Notes: generated from the sequence alone by a model not told the origin. A DNA stretch of 64,000 nt from Rhynchopus euleeides (GCA_963210315.1 OY723294.1:2046001-2110000); one strand, 5' to 3'; shown: positions 39,647 to 53,800, numbered from the stretch's first letter. Program-made: numbers and translations.

Positions 39647-41599
39647 ATGAGGTTTTTGGCACAGCGGTGCCGATTCAGCCGCAGCGCCTTTCAGGCGGAC
39701 AACATCTACGATGTTCAGGCATTGCAGGCGCAACGTCGATCTGATGTGTCCCTGCGTGATGCGCAGAGGGTGAGGAAAGCTGCGAAACACCTCACGCATG
39801 CCGAGATGCAGGAGCCCAGTGTATTGTGCCCCGATGTTCACACCCCACTGGGGTGGTCTGACGGTGCAACTGCCCGGTACCTCAAAGAAACCTTCCAGAA
39901 CAGGGTGAAGACTGTCAAAGAGCCCCCTCGTGCTCTACGTGTCGAGATATCCCGCACCGTCGCGTCACTCTATGCCAAGGACTGCTCCATTGGTCCGATG
40001 GCGCTCAGCACCGCCATGACGTATATGGCCCGCCTGGGGCTGACAAAACAGGCGTTCCGCGAGTTCGCCAAGTATCGAGACGGGTTGTTTGGGCTGGACG
40101 AGAGTGTCGTCACCGCCCTGACCTTCACGGCAGCGAGGACAGGGAGTTATGAAACGATCAACCGCGTTCTTGACTACATTGAGGGTGAGGGGGGTCTCCT
40201 CCACACGAATGCGTGGAACACGATTCTGCGGTTCGTTGCTGTGCGAAGTGCCAGAGGCAAAATCCCAACGGCAGTGGTGGACGTCTACATCGCACGCATG
40301 AAGCGCAGCGGCGGGAAGGCGGACATCGGCACCTTCAACACATTGTTGCAAGTGTATCCGCCGAGGGTCTCAGAGAAAATCTTCGCCTTGTTGCAGGGAG
40401 GCCCGGCTGTTGGTATCGACCTGCCTCCACCTGTGAGCGACACACCACCAAAGCCGGATCAGAAAACCTTTGAATCGATGCTGGAGTGTTACTGCAGGGC
40501 TGGCCAGAAGCACCGGGCTGCACAATGGACCACCTACATGGCGGCTGAAGGCTATCCAACTCGCACACAGACCACTGCGAACGCATTCATGCTGTTGTGT
40601 GCACTGACTGAAGATGTCAACGGGGCTTTCCAGCTACTTGAAGATCTGCTGGAGGCGTCCGGGGAAGATCGCGACCTGCATGATTACACTGTCACCGTGC
40701 CAATTTTGTGCCGTTTTGTCAGACTGTGTTCGTCGCTGAGCCGCCGGTCTGGTGACCGTTGTGACAGACTTGTCTCGTTTGCGTGGGAGGTGGGGTACCA
40801 GGAGGGCCTTCTAAATTCAGAAGGGTCAGTGGCCCCATTCTACGAGCATTACGTGAGGCGTCGATGTGCACAGCGGCTAGACGAGCTGCGGCAACACGCA
40901 GTCGCGCGGGGCTTGCGCTTTCCGAAAGAGGACAGAATGACAGAGCTCCAGACTCGAGTGGACAGCACCTCAACAGAGAAGACGTCGATCACGCACACGT
41001 TCCCCTCACACACCCGAGAGGGTGTGCGCCGGCCTGCTCAACCGACAGCAATCGATATCACCGAGCCCAGGCCCAGTGTTGACATTACTTCAGCAAAAAC
41101 CAACGCCATGCAACTGATGGCTCCCTTACGAAAGCAGGAATTGTCGGCAGTCATCGCGAACCTTGCTCGGATTGCAAAGATGTCCACGAGGCTCGGGCTG
41201 GAATCCCTCCTTGCGGACACAGTCGTTCTGGCAGCGAATGAAATGCTGAAGGAAGGAGTGGTTCAGCACAAACACGGCCTGGGCGCGACAGATGGGGTTC
41301 TGTTCGTCTTCGCTGTGGCGGTGGTCTGCTCCGGCAGGCTCAACGACGTTCCACTCTCACCGCAGACACTCGTAAAACCACTGACGGCGCGGAACGACGA
41401 GCTGGTGTCCGTCTCAGATGTCATCACGAAGATTGTCTCCGGCGTGATCGAAGAAAACACTGTGACAGACAACCCGCAGTCAACACAGTCTGCCTCCACA
41501 TACTTGAAACACGTGAAGAAGCACGGACAATCGCTCCCTGTTAGACTGGAGGCGGGGACGATTCTCAGTCTCCCCTCCGGAAGCGTGGGCCTCAGCTGA
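39647..41599 (+). CDS. Pentatricopeptide-repeat (PPR) protein, probably mitochondrial
   Basis: 650 residues from the ATG at 39647, with context TCCACCATGA. The N-terminus MRFLAQRCRFSRSAF is basic and lacks acidic residues, as in a mitochondrial targeting sequence. Residues about 100-330 contain PPR-like helix pairs: PMALSTAMTYMARLGLTKQAFREF, VVTALTFTAARTGSYETINRVLDYI, NAWNTILRFVAVR, GTFNTLLQVYP and KTFESMLECYCRAGQKHRAAQWTTYM. PPR proteins bind organelle RNA for processing, editing or translation, and euglenozoan mitochondria use many. The C-terminal third has no recognised domain. No intron is evident. The gene is isolated between repeat DNA and the satellite. Confidence is high for PPR and moderate for location. 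Confidence 0.85.
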   Translation: MRFLAQRCRFSRSAFQADNIYDVQALQAQRRSDVSLRDAQRVRKAAKHLTHAEMQEPSVLCPDVHTPLGWSDGATARYLKETFQNRVKTVKEPPRALRVEISRTVASLYAKDCSIGPMALSTAMTYMARLGLTKQAFREFAKYRDGLFGLDESVVTALTFTAARTGSYETINRVLDYIEGEGGLLHTNAWNTILRFVAVRSARGKIPTAVVDVYIARMKRSGGKADIGTFNTLLQVYPPRVSEKIFALLQGGPAVGIDLPPPVSDTPPKPDQKTFESMLECYCRAGQKHRAAQWTTYMAAEGYPTRTQTTANAFMLLCALTEDVNGAFQLLEDLLEASGEDRDLHDYTVTVPILCRFVRLCSSLSRRSGDRCDRLVSFAWEVGYQEGLLNSEGSVAPFYEHYVRRRCAQRLDELRQHAVARGLRFPKEDRMTELQTRVDSTSTEKTSITHTFPSHTREGVRRPAQPTAIDITEPRPSVDITSAKTNAMQLMAPLRKQELSAVIANLARIAKMSTRLGLESLLADTVVLAANEMLKEGVVQHKHGLGATDGVLFVFAVAVVCSGRLNDVPLSPQTLVKPLTARNDELVSVSDVITKIVSGVIEENTVTDNPQSTQSASTYLKHVKKHGQSLPVRLEAGTILSLPSGSVGLS

Positions 41600-41836
41600 G
41601 TCTGTGGCGTCACGAGGTGGCGCATGTGTCCCGAGACAGGGGACCGAAAATTCGAACACTGAGCAGCGCGTGTGGACAAGGAGGCGGGGACGCTGGCTTC
41701 AAACGCTGGAAAATCTGGCGAACTCCCTGAGCTGTGTTGCGTTCGGATGAAAACGGCCAGCCAACCAGAAGAGCGTGCCCCCTGCGGGTGTGTCATCGAG
41801 GCCCGGTGCCTCCACACAAGTTGGGCACACAGAGTG
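41600..41836 (+). other. 3' flank of the PPR gene up to the satellite
   Basis: Unique sequence with nothing recognised. The first satellite unit starts about 240 bp after the PPR stop, so the array edge is inside or close to the transcript's 3' end. Confidence 0.6.
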
Positions 41837-42100
41837 AGCTGTGGGCATTCAGATTCCTGAAAATCCTTAGCTGTGGGCATTCAGATTCCTGAAAATCCTT
41901 GGCTGTGGGCTTTCAGATTCCTGAAAATCCTTGGCTGTGGGCATTCAGATTCCTGAAAATCCTGAGCTCTGGGCATTCAGATTCCTGAAAATCCTTGGCT
42001 GTGGGCATTCAGATTCCTGAAAATCCTTGGCTGTGGGCATTCAGATTCCTGAAAATCCTTGGCTGTGGGCATTCAGATTTGTGAAAATCCTGAGCTCTGG

Positions 42101-45100
42101 GCATTCAGATTCCTGAAAATCCTTGGCTGTGGGCATTCAGATTCCTGAAAATCCTTGGCTGTGGGCTTTCAGACTCCTGAAAATCCTTGGCTGTGGGCAT
42201 TCAGATTCCTGAAAATCCTGAGCTCTGGGCATTCAGATTCCTGAAAATCCTTGGCTGTGGGCATTCAGATTCCTGAAAATCCTTGGCTGTGGGCTTTCAG
42301 ATTCCTGAAAATCCTTGGCTGTGGGCATTCAGATTCCTGAAAATCCTGAGCTCTGGGCATTCAGATTCCTGAAAATCCTTGGCTGTGGGCATTCAGATTC
42401 CTGAAAATCCTTGGCTGTGGGCTTTCAGATTCCTGAAAATCCTTGGCTGTGGGCATTCAGATTCCTGAAAATCCTGAGCTCTGGGCATTCAGATTCCTGA
42501 AAATCCTTGGCTGTGGGCATTCAGATTCCTGAAAATCCTTGGCTGTGGGCATTCAGATTTGTGAAAATCCTGAGCTCTGGGCATTCAGATTCCTGAAAAT
42601 CCTTGGCTGTGGGCATTCAGATTCCTGAAAATCCTTGGCTGTGGGCTTTCAGACTCCTGAAAATCCTTGGCTGTGGGCATTCAGATTCCTGAAAATCCTG
42701 AGCTCTGGGCATTCAGATTCCTGAAAATCCTTGGCTGTGGGCATTCAGATTCCTGAAAATCCTTGGCTGTGGGCATTCAGATTTGTGAAAATCCTGAGCT
42801 CTGGGCATTCAGATTCCTGAAAATCCTTGGCTGTGGGCATTCAGATTCCTGAAAATCCTTGGCTGTGGGCTTTCAGATTCCTGAAAATCCTTGGCTGTGG
42901 GCATTCAGATTCCTGAAAATCCTGAGCTCTGGGCATTCAGATTCCTGAAAATCCTTGGCTGTGGGCATTCAGATTCCTGAAAATCCTTGGCTGTGGGCAT
43001 TCAGATTTGTGAAAATCCTGAGCTCTGGGCATTCAGATTCCTGAAAATCCTTGGCTGTGGGCTTTCAGATTCCTGAAAATCCTTGGCTGTGGGCATTCAG
43101 ATTCCTGAAAATCCTGAGCTCTGGGCATTCAGATTCCTGAAAATCCTTGGCTGTGGGCATTCAGATTCCTGAAAATCCTTGGCTGTGGGCATTCAGATTT
43201 GTGAAAATCCTGAGCTCTGGGCATTCAGATTCCTGAAAATCCTTGGCTGTGGGCATTCAGATTCCTGAAAATCCTTGGCTGTGGGCTTTCAGATTCCTGA
43301 AAATCCTTGGCTGTGGGCATTCAGATTCCTGAAAATCCTGAGCTCTGGGCATTCAGATTCCTGAAAATCCTTGGCTGTGGGCATTCAGATTCCTGAAAAT
43401 CCTTGGCTGTGGGCATTCAGATTTGTGAAAATCCTGAGCTCTGGGCATTCAGATTCCTGAAAATCCTTGGCTGTGGGCATTCAGATTCCTGAAAATCCTT
43501 GGCTGTGGGCTTTCAGATTCCTGAAAATCCTTGGCTGTGGGCTTTCAGATTCCTGAAAATCCTTGGCTGTGGGCATTCAGATTCCTGAAAATCCTTGGCT
43601 GTGGGCATTCAGATTCCTGAAAATCCTTGGCTGTGGGCATTCAGATTTGTGAAAATCCTGAGCTCTGGGCATTCAGATTCCTGAAAATCCTTGGCTGTGG
43701 GCATTCAGATTCCTGAAAATCCTTGGCTGTGGGCATTCAGATTCCTGAAAATCCTTGGCTGTGGGCTTTCAGACTCCTGAAAATCCTTGGCTGTGGGCAT
43801 TCAGATTCCTGAAAATCCTGAGCTCTGGGCATTCAGATTCCTGAAAATCCTTGGCTGTGGGCATTCAGATTCCTGAAAATCCTTGGCTGTGGGCTTTCAG
43901 ATTCCTGAAAATCCTTGGCTGTGGGCATTCAGATTCCTGAAAATCCTGAGCTCTGGGCATTCAGATTCCTGAAAATCCTTGGCTGTGGGCATTCAGATTC
44001 CTGAAAATCCTTGGCTGTGGGCTTTCAGATTCCTGAAAATCCTTGGCTGTGGGCATTCAGATTCCTGAAAATCCTGAGCTCTGGGCATTCAGATTCCTGA
44101 AAATCCTTGGCTGTGGGCATTCAGATTCCTGAAAATCCTTGGCTGTGGGCATTCAGATTTGTGAAAATCCTGAGCTCTGGGCATTCAGATTCCTGAAAAT
44201 CCTTGGCTGTGGGCATTCAGATTCCTGAAAATCCTTGGCTGTGGGCTTTCAGACTCCTGAAAATCCTTGGCTGTGGGCATTCAGATTCCTGAAAATCCTG
44301 AGCTCTGGGCATTCAGATTCCTGAAAATCCTTGGCTGTGGGCATTCAGATTCCTGAAAATCCTTGGCTGTGGGCATTCAGATTTGTGAAAATCCTGAGCT
44401 CTGGGCATTCAGATTCCTGAAAATCCTTGGCTGTGGGCATTCAGATTCCTGAAAATCCTTGGCTGTGGGCTTTCAGATTCCTGAAAATCCTTGGCTGTGG
44501 GCATTCAGATTCCTGAAAATCCTGAGCTCTGGGCATTCAGATTCCTGAAAATCCTTGGCTGTGGGCATTCAGATTCCTGAAAATCCTTGGCTGTGGGCAT
44601 TCAGATTTGTGAAAATCCTGAGCTCTGGGCATTCAGATTCCTGAAAATCCTTGGCTGTGGGCTTTCAGATTCCTGAAAATCCTTGGCTGTGGGCATTCAG
44701 ATTCCTGAAAATCCTGAGCTCTGGGCATTCAGATTCCTGAAAATCCTTGGCTGTGGGCATTCAGATTCCTGAAAATCCTTGGCTGTGGGCATTCAGATTT
44801 GTGAAAATCCTGAGCTCTGGGCATTCAGATTCCTGAAAATCCTTGGCTGTGGGCATTCAGATTCCTGAAAATCCTTGGCTGTGGGCTTTCAGATTCCTGA
44901 AAATCCTTGGCTGTGGGCATTCAGATTCCTGAAAATCCTGAGCTCTGGGCATTCAGATTCCTGAAAATCCTTGGCTGTGGGCATTCAGATTCCTGAAAAT
45001 CCTTGGCTGTGGGCATTCAGATTTGTGAAAATCCTGAGCTCTGGGCATTCAGATTCCTGAAAATCCTTGGCTGTGGGCATTCAGATTCCTGAAAATCCTT

Positions 45101-45800
45101 GGCTGTGGGCTTTCAGATTCCTGAAAATCCTTGGCTGTGGGCTTTCAGATTCCTGAAAATCCTTGGCTGTGGGCATTCAGATTCCTGAAAATCCTTGGCT
45201 GTGGGCATTCAGATTCCTGAAAATCCTTGGCTGTGGGCATTCAGATTTGTGAAAATCCTGAGCTCTGGGCATTCAGATTCCTGAAAATCCTTGGCTGTGG
45301 GCATTCAGATTCCTGAAAATCCTTGGCTGTGGGCATTCAGATTCCTGAAAATCCTTGGCTGTGGGCTTTCAGACTCCTGAAAATCCTTGGCTGTGGGCAT
45401 TCAGATTCCTGAAAATCCTGAGCTCTGGGCATTCAGATTCCTGAAAATCCTTGGCTGTGGGCATTCAGATTCCTGAAAATCCTTGGCTGTGGGCTTTCAG
45501 ATTCCTGAAAATCCTTGGCTGTGGGCATTCAGATTCCTGAAAATCCTGAGCTCTGGGCATTCAGATTCCTGAAAATCCTTGGCTGTGGGCATTCAGATTC
45601 CTGAAAATCCTTGGCTGTGGGCTTTCAGATTCCTGAAAATCCTTGGCTGTGGGCATTCAGATTCCTGAAAATCCTGAGCTCTGGGCATTCAGATTCCTGA
45701 AAATCCTTGGCTGTGGGCATTCAGATTCCTGAAAATCCTTGGCTGTGGGCATTCAGATTTGTGAAAATCCTGAGCTCTGGGCATTCAGATTCCTGAAAAT
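42101..45800 (+). repeat. 1600-bp higher-order repeat, about 2.3 copies
   Basis: The order of unit variants from 42101 repeats at +1600 (50 units) from 43701 and again from 45301. The match stops at about 42100 on the left and about 45800 on the right. Marker: two successive GGGCTTTCAG units at about 43507 and 45107. Confidence 0.85.
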
Positions 45801-48800
45801 CCTTGGCTGTGGGCTTTCAGATTCCTGAAAATCCTTGGCTGTGGGCATTCAGATTCCTGAAAATCCTGAGCTCTGGGCATTCAGATTCCTGAAAATCCTT
45901 GGCTGTGGGCATTCAGATTCCTGAAAATCCTTGGCTGTGGGCATTCAGATTTGTGAAAATCCTGAGCTCTGGGCATTCAGATTCCTGAAAATCCTTGGCT
46001 GTGGGCATTCAGATTCCTGAAAATCCTTGGCTGTGGGCTTTCAGATTCCTGAAAATCCTTGGCTGTGGGCATTCAGATTCCTGAAAATCCTGAGCTCTGG
46101 GCATTCAGATTCCTGAAAATCCTTGGCTGTGGGCATTCAGATTCCTGAAAATCCTTGGCTGTGGGCATTCAGATTTGTGAAAATCCTGAGCTCTGGGCAT
46201 TCAGATTCCTGAAAATCCTTGGCTGTGGGCATTCAGATTCCTGAAAATCCTTGGCTGTGGGCTTTCAGACTCCTGAAAATCCTTGGCTGTGGGCATTCAG
46301 ATTCCTGAAAATCCTGAGCTCTGGGCATTCAGATTCCTGAAAATCCTTGGCTGTGGGCATTCAGATTCCTGAAAATCCTGAGCTCTGGGCATTCAGATTC
46401 CTGAAAATCCTTGGCTGTGGGCTTTCAGATTCCTGAAAATCTTGAGCTCTGGGCATTCAGATTCTTGAAAATCCTTGGCTGTGGGCATTCAGATTCCTGA
46501 AAATCCTGAGCTCTGGGCATTCAGATTCCTGAAAATCCTTGGCTGTGGGCATTCAGATTCCTGAAAATCTTGAGCTCTGGGCATTCAGATTCCTGAAAAT
46601 CCTTGGCTGTGGGCATTCAGATTCCTGAAAATCTTGAGCTCTGGGCATTCAGATTCTTGAAAATCCTTGGCTGTGGGCATTCAGATTCCTGAAAATCCTG
46701 AGCTCTGGGCATTCAGATTCCTGAAAATCCTTGGCTGTGGGCTTTCGGATTCCTGAAAATCCTTGGCTGTGGGCATTCAGATTCCTGAAAATCCTGAGCT
46801 CTGGGCATTCAGATTCCTGAAAATCTTTGGCTGTGGGCATTCAGATTCCTGAAAATCCTTGGCTGTGGGCATTCAGATTCCTGAAAATCTTGAGCTCTGG
46901 GCATTCAGATTCTTGAAAATCCTTGGCTGTGGGCATTCAGATTCCTGAAAATCCTGAGCTCTGGGCATTCAGATTCCTGAAAATCCTTGGCTGTGGGCTT
47001 TCGGATTCCTGAAAATCCTTGGCTGTGGGCATTCAGATTCCTGAAAATCCTGAGCTCTGGGCATTCAGATTCCTGAAAATCTTTGGCTGTGGGCATTCAG
47101 ATTCCTGAAAATCCTTGGCTGTGGGCATTCAGATTCCTGAAAATCCTTGGCTGTGGGCTTTCAGATTCCTGAAAATCCTTGGCTGTGGGCATTCAGATTC
47201 CTGAAAATCCTGAGCTCTGGGCATTCAGATTCCTGAAAATCCTTGGCTGTGGGCATTCAGATTCCTGAAAATCCTTGGCTGTGGGCATTCAGATTCCTGA
47301 AAATCCTTGGCTGTGGGCTTTCAGATTCCTGAAAATCCTTGGCTGTGGGCATTCAGATTTGTGAAAATCCTGAGCTCTGGGCATTCAGATTCCTGAAAAT
47401 CCTTGGCTGTGGGCATTCAGATTCCTGAAAATCCTTGGCTGTGGGCTTTCAGACTCCTGAAAATCCTTGGCTGTGGGCATTCAGATTCCTGAAAATCCTG
47501 AGCTCTGGGCATTCAGATTCCTGAAAATCCTTGGCTGTGGGCATTCAGATTCCTGAAAATCCTGAGCTCTGGGCATTCAGATTCCTGAAAATCCTTGGCT
47601 GTGGGCTTTCAGATTCCTGAAAATCTTGAGCTCTGGGCATTCAGATTCTTGAAAATCCTTGGCTGTGGGCATTCAGATTCCTGAAAATCCTGAGCTCTGG
47701 GCATTCAGATTCCTGAAAATCCTTGGCTGTGGGCATTCAGATTCCTGAAAATCTTGAGCTCTGGGCATTCAGATTCCTGAAAATCCTTGGCTGTGGGCAT
47801 TCAGATTCCTGAAAATCTTGAGCTCTGGGCATTCAGATTCTTGAAAATCCTTGGCTGTGGGCATTCAGATTCCTGAAAATCCTGAGCTCTGGGCATTCAG
47901 ATTCCTGAAAATCCTTGGCTGTGGGCTTTCGGATTCCTGAAAATCCTTGGCTGTGGGCATTCAGATTCCTGAAAATCCTGAGCTCTGGGCATTCAGATTC
48001 CTGAAAATCTTTGGCTGTGGGCATTCAGATTCCTGAAAATCCTTGGCTGTGGGCTTTCAGATTCCTGAAAATCCTTGGCTGTGGCATTCAGATTCCTGAA
48101 AATCCTGAGCTCTGGGCATTCAGATTCCTGAAACTCCTTGGCTGTGGGCATTCAGATTCCTGAAAATCCTTGGCTGTGGGCTTTCAGATTCCTGAAAATC
48201 TTGAGCTCTGGGCATTCAGATTCTTGAAAATCCTTGGCTGTGGGCATTCAGATTCCTGAAAATCCTGAGCTCTGGGCATTCAGATTCCTGAAAATCCTTG
48301 GCTGTGGGCATTCAGATTCCTGAAAATCTTGAGCTCTGGGCATTCAGATTCCTGAAAATCCTTGGCTGTGGGCATTCAGATTCCTGAAAATCCTTGGCTG
48401 TGGGCATTCAGATTCCTGAAAATCCTTGGCTGTGGGCTTTCAGATTCCTGAAAATCCTTGGCTGTGGCATTCAGATTCCTGAAAATCCTGAGCTCTGGGC
48501 ATTCAGATTCCTGAAAATCCTTGGCTGTGGGCATTCAGATTCCTGAAAATCCTGAGCTCTGGGCATTCAGATTCCTGAAAATCTTTGGCTGTGGGCATTC
48601 AGATTCCTGAAAATCCTTGGCTGTGGGCTTTCAGACTCCTGAAAATCCTTGGCTGTGGGCATTCAGATTCCTGAAAATCCTGAGCTCTGGGCATTCAGAT
48701 TCCTGAAAATCTTTGGCTGTGGGCATTCAGATTCCTGAAAATCCTTGGCTGTGGGCTTTCAGATTCCTGAAAATCCTTGGCTGTGGGCTTTCAGATTCCT

Positions 48801-50820
48801 GAAAATCCTTGGCTGTGGGCATTCAGATTCCTGAAAATCTTGAGCTCTGGGCATTCAGATTCCTGAAAATCCTTGGCTGTGGGCATTCAGATTCCTGAAA
48901 ATCTTGAGCTCTGGGCATTCAGATTCTTGAAAATCCTTGGCTGTGGGCATTCAGATTCCTGAAAATCCTGAGCTCTGGGCATTCAGATTCCTGAAAATCT
49001 TGAGCTCTGGGCATTCAGATTCTTGAAAATCCTTGGCTGTGGGCTTTCAGATTCCTGAAAATCCTTGGCTGTGGGCATTCAGATTCCTGAAAATCTTGAG
49101 CTCTGGGCATTCAGATTCCTGAAAATCCTTGGCTGTGGGCATTCAGATTCCTGAAAATCCTTGGCTGTGGGCATTCAGATTCCTGAAAATCCTTGGCTGT
49201 GGGCTTTCAGATTCCTGAAAATCCTTGGCTGTGGCATTCAGATTCCTGAAAATCCTGAGCTCTGGGCATTCAGATTCCTGAAAATCCTTGGCTGTGGGCA
49301 TTCAGATTCCTGAAAATCCTTGGCTGTGGGCTTTCAGACTCCTGAAAATCCTTGGCTGTGGGCATTCAGATTCCTGAAAATCCTGAGCTCTGGGCATTCA
49401 GATTCCTGAAAATCTTTGGCTGTGGGCATTCAGATTCCTGAAAATCCTTGGCTGTGGGCTTTCAGATTCCTGAAAATCCTTGGCTGTGGGCTTTCAGATT
49501 CCTGAAAATCCTTGGCTGTGGGCATTCAGATTCCTGAAAATCTTGAGCTCTGGGCATTCAGATTCCTGAAAATCCTTGGCTGTGGGCATTCAGATTCCTG
49601 AAAATCTTGAGCTCTGGGCATTCAGATTCTTGAAAATCCTTGGCTGTGGGCATTCAGATTCCTGAAAATCCTGAGCTCTGGGCATTCAGATTCCTGAAAA
49701 TCTTGAGCTCTGGGCATTCAGATTCTTGAAAATCCTTGGCTGTGGGCTTTCAGATTCCTGAAAATCCTTGGCTGTGGGCATTCAGATTCCTGAAAATCTT
49801 GAGCTCTGGGCATTCAGATTCCTGAAAATCCTTGGCTGTGGGCATTCAGATTCCTGAAAATCTTGAGCTCTGGGCATTCAGATTCCTGAAAATCCTTGGC
49901 TGTGGGCATTCAGATTCCTGAAAATCCTGAGCTCTGGGCATTCAGATTCCTGAAAATCCTTGGCTGTGGGCTTTCGGATTCCTGAAAATCCTTGGCTGTG
50001 GGCATTCAGATTCCTGAAAATCCTGAGCTCTGGGCATTCAGATTCCTGAAAATCTTTGGCTGTGGGCATTCAGATTCCTGAAAATCCTTGGCTGTGGGCT
50101 TTCAGATTCCTGAAAATCCTTGGCTGTGGCATTCAGATTCCTGAAAATCCTGAGCTCTGGGCATTCAGATTCCTGAAAATCCTTGGCTGTGGGCATTCAG
50201 ATTCCTGAAAATCCTTGGCTGTGGGCTTTCAGATTCCTGAAAATCCTTGGCTGTGGGCATTCAGATTTGTGAAAATCCTGAGCTCTGGGCATTCAGATTC
50301 CTGAAAATCCTTGGCTGTGGGCTTTCAGATTCCTGAAAATCCTTGGCTGTGGGCATTCAGATTTGTGAAAATCCTGAGCTCTGGGCATTCAGATTCCTGA
50401 AATTCCTTGGCTGTGGGCTTTCAGATTCCTGAAAATCCTTGGCTGTGGGCATTCAGATTCCTGAAAATCCTGAGCTCTGGGCATTCAGATTCCTGAAAAT
50501 CCTTGGCTGTGGGCTTTCGGATTCCTGAAAATCCTTGGCTGTGGGCATTCAGATTCCTGAAAATCCTGAGCTCTGGGCATTCAGATTCCTGAAAATCTTT
50601 GGCTGTGGGCATTCAGATTCCTGAAAATCCTTGGCTGTGGGCTTTCAGATTCCTGAAAATCCTTGGCTGTGGCATTCAGATTCCTGAAAATCCTGAGCTC
50701 TGGGCATTCAGATTCCTGAAAATCCTTGGCTGTGGGCATTCAGATTCCTGAAAATCTTGAGCTCTGGGCATTCAGATTCCTGAAAATCCTTGGCTGTGGG
50801 CATTCAGATTCCTGAAAATC

Positions 50821-53800
50821 TTGAGCTCTGGGCATTCAGATTCTTGACAATCCTTGGCTGTGGGCATTCAGATTCCTGAAAATCCTGAGCTCTGGGCATT
50901 CAGATTCCTGAAAATCCTTGGCTGTGGGCTTTCGGATTCCTGAAAATCCTTGGCTGTGGGCATTCAGATTCCTGAAAATCCTGAGCTCTGGGCATTCAGA
51001 TTCCTGAAAATCTTTGGCTGTGGGCATTCAGATTCCTGAAAATCCTTGGCTGTGGGCTTTCAGATTCCTGAAAATCCTTGGCTGTGGCATTCAGATTCCT
51101 GAAAATCCTGAGCTCTGGGCATTCAGATTCCTGAAAATCCTTGGCTGTGGGCATTCAGATTCCTGAAAATCCTTGGCTGTGGGCTTTCAGACTCCTGAAA
51201 ATCCTTGGCTGTGGGCATTCAGATTCCTGAAAATCCTCAGCTCTGGGCATTCAGATTCCTGAAAATCCTTGGCTGTGGGCATTCAGATTCCTGAAAATCC
51301 TGAGCTCTGGGCATTCAGATTCCTGAAAATCCTTGGCTGTGGGCTTTCAGATTCCTGAAAATCCTTGGCTGTGGGCATTCAGATTCCTGAAAATCTTGAG
51401 CTCTGGGCATTCAGATTCTTGAAAATCCTTGGCTGTGGGCATTCAGATTCCTGAAAATCCTGAGCTCTGGGCATTCAGATTCCTGAAAATCCTTGGCTGT
51501 GGGCATTCAGAGTCCTGAAAATCCTGAGCTCTGGGCATTCAGATTCCTGAAAATCCTTGGCTGTGGGCATTCAGATTCCTGAAAATCCTTGGCTGTGGGC
51601 TTCCAGATTCCTGAAAATCCTTGGCTGTGGGCATTCAGATTCCTGAAAATCCTGAGCTCTGGGCATTCAGATTCCTGAAAATCCTTGGCTGTGGGCATTC
51701 AGATTCCTGAATGTCCTTGGCTGTGGGCATTCAGATTCCTGAAAATCCTTGGCTGTGGGCTTTCAGATTCCTGAAAATCCTTGGCTGTGGGCATTCAGAT
51801 TTGTGAAAATCCTGAGCTCTGGGCATTCAGATTCCTGAAAATCCTTGGCTGTGGACTTTCAGATTCCTGAAAATCCTTGGCTGTGGGCATTCAGATTCCT
51901 GAAAATCCTGAGCTCTGGGCATTCAGATTCCTGAAAATCCTTGGCTGTGGGCTTTCAGATTCCTGAAAATCCTTGGCTGTGGGCATTCAGATTCCTGAAA
52001 ATCCTGAGCTCTGGGCATTCAGATTCCTGAAAATCTTTGGCTGTGGGCATTCAGATTCCTGAAAATCCTTGGCTGTGGGCATTCAGAGTCCTGAAAATCC
52101 TGAGCTCTGGGCATTCAGATTCCTGAAAATCCTTGGCTGTGGGCATTCAGATTCCTGAAAATCCTTGGCTGTGGGCTTCCAGATTCCTGAAAATCCTTGG
52201 CTGTGGGCATTCAGATTCCTGAAAATCCTGAGCTCTGGGCATTCAGATTCCTGAAAATCCTTGGCTGTGGGCATTCAGATTCCTGAATGTCCTTGGCTGT
52301 GGGCATTCAGATTCCTGAAAATCCTTGGCTGTGGGCATTCAGATTCCTGAATGTCCTTGGCTGTGGGCATTCAGATTCCTGAAAATCCTTGGCTGTGGGC
52401 ATTCAGACTTGTGAAAATCCTGAGCTCTGGGCATTCAGATTCCTGAAAATCCTTGGCTGTGGACTTTCAGATTCCTGAAAATCCTTGGCTGTGGGCATTC
52501 AGATTCCTGAAAATCCTGAGCTCTGGGCATTCAGATTCCTGAAAATCCTTGGCTGTGGGCATTCAGATTCCTGAAAATCTTGAGCTCTGGGCATTCAGAT
52601 TCCTGAAAATCCTTGGCTGTGGGCATTCAGATTCCTGAAAATCTTGAGCTCTGGGCATTCAGATTCTTGACAATCCTTGGCTGTGGGCATTCAGATTCCT
52701 GAAAATCCTGAGCTCTGGGCATTCAGATTCCTGAAAATCCTTGGCTGTGGGCTTTCGGATTCCTGAAAATCCTTGGCTGTGGGCATTCAGATTCCTGAAA
52801 ATCCTGAGCTCTGGGCATTCAGATTCCTGAAAATCTTTGGCTGTGGGCATTCAGATTCCTGAAAATCCTTGGCTGTGGGCTTTCAGATTCCTGAAAATCC
52901 TTGGCTGTGGCATTCAGATTCCTGAAAATCCTGAGCTCTGGGCATTCAGATTCCTGAAAATCCTTGGCTGTGGGCATTCAGATTCCTGAAAATCCTTGGC
53001 TGTGGGCTTTCAGACTCCTGAAAATCCTTGGCTGTGGGCATTCAGATTCCTGAAAATCCTCAGCTCTGGGCATTCAGATTCCTGAAAATCCTTGGCTGTG
53101 GGCATTCAGATTCCTGAAAATCCTGAGCTCTGGGCATTCAGATTCCTGAAAATCCTTGGCTGTGGGCTTTCAGATTCCTGAAGATCCTTGGCTGTGGGCA
53201 TTCAGATTCCTGAAAATCTTGAGCTCTGGGCATTCAGATTCTTGAAAATCCTTGGCTGTGGGCATTCAGATTCCTGAAAATCCTGAGCTCTGGGCATTCA
53301 GATTCCTGAAAATCCTTGGCTGTGGGCATTCAGAGTCCTGAAAATCCTGAGCTCTGGGCATTCAGATTCCTGAAAATCCTTGGCTGTGGGCATTCAGATT
53401 CCTGAAAATCCTTGGCTGTGGGCTTCCAGATTCCTGAAAATCCTTGGCTGTGGGCATTCAGATTCCTGAAAATCCTGAGCTCTGGGCATTCAGATTCCTG
53501 AAAATCCTTGGCTGTGGGCATTCAGATTCCTGAATGTCCTTGGCTGTGGGCATTCAGATTCCTGAAAATCCTTGGCTGTGGGCTTTCAGATTCCTGAAAA
53601 TCCTTGGCTGTGGGCATTCAGATTTGTGAAAATCCTGAGCTCTGGGCATTCAGATTCCTGAAAATCCTTGGCTGTGGACTTTCAGATTCCTGAAAATCCT
53701 TGGCTGTGGGCATTCAGATTCCTGAAAATCCTGAGCTCTGGGCATTCAGATTCCTGAAAATCCTTGGCTGTGGGCTTTCAGATTCCTGAAAATCCTTGGC

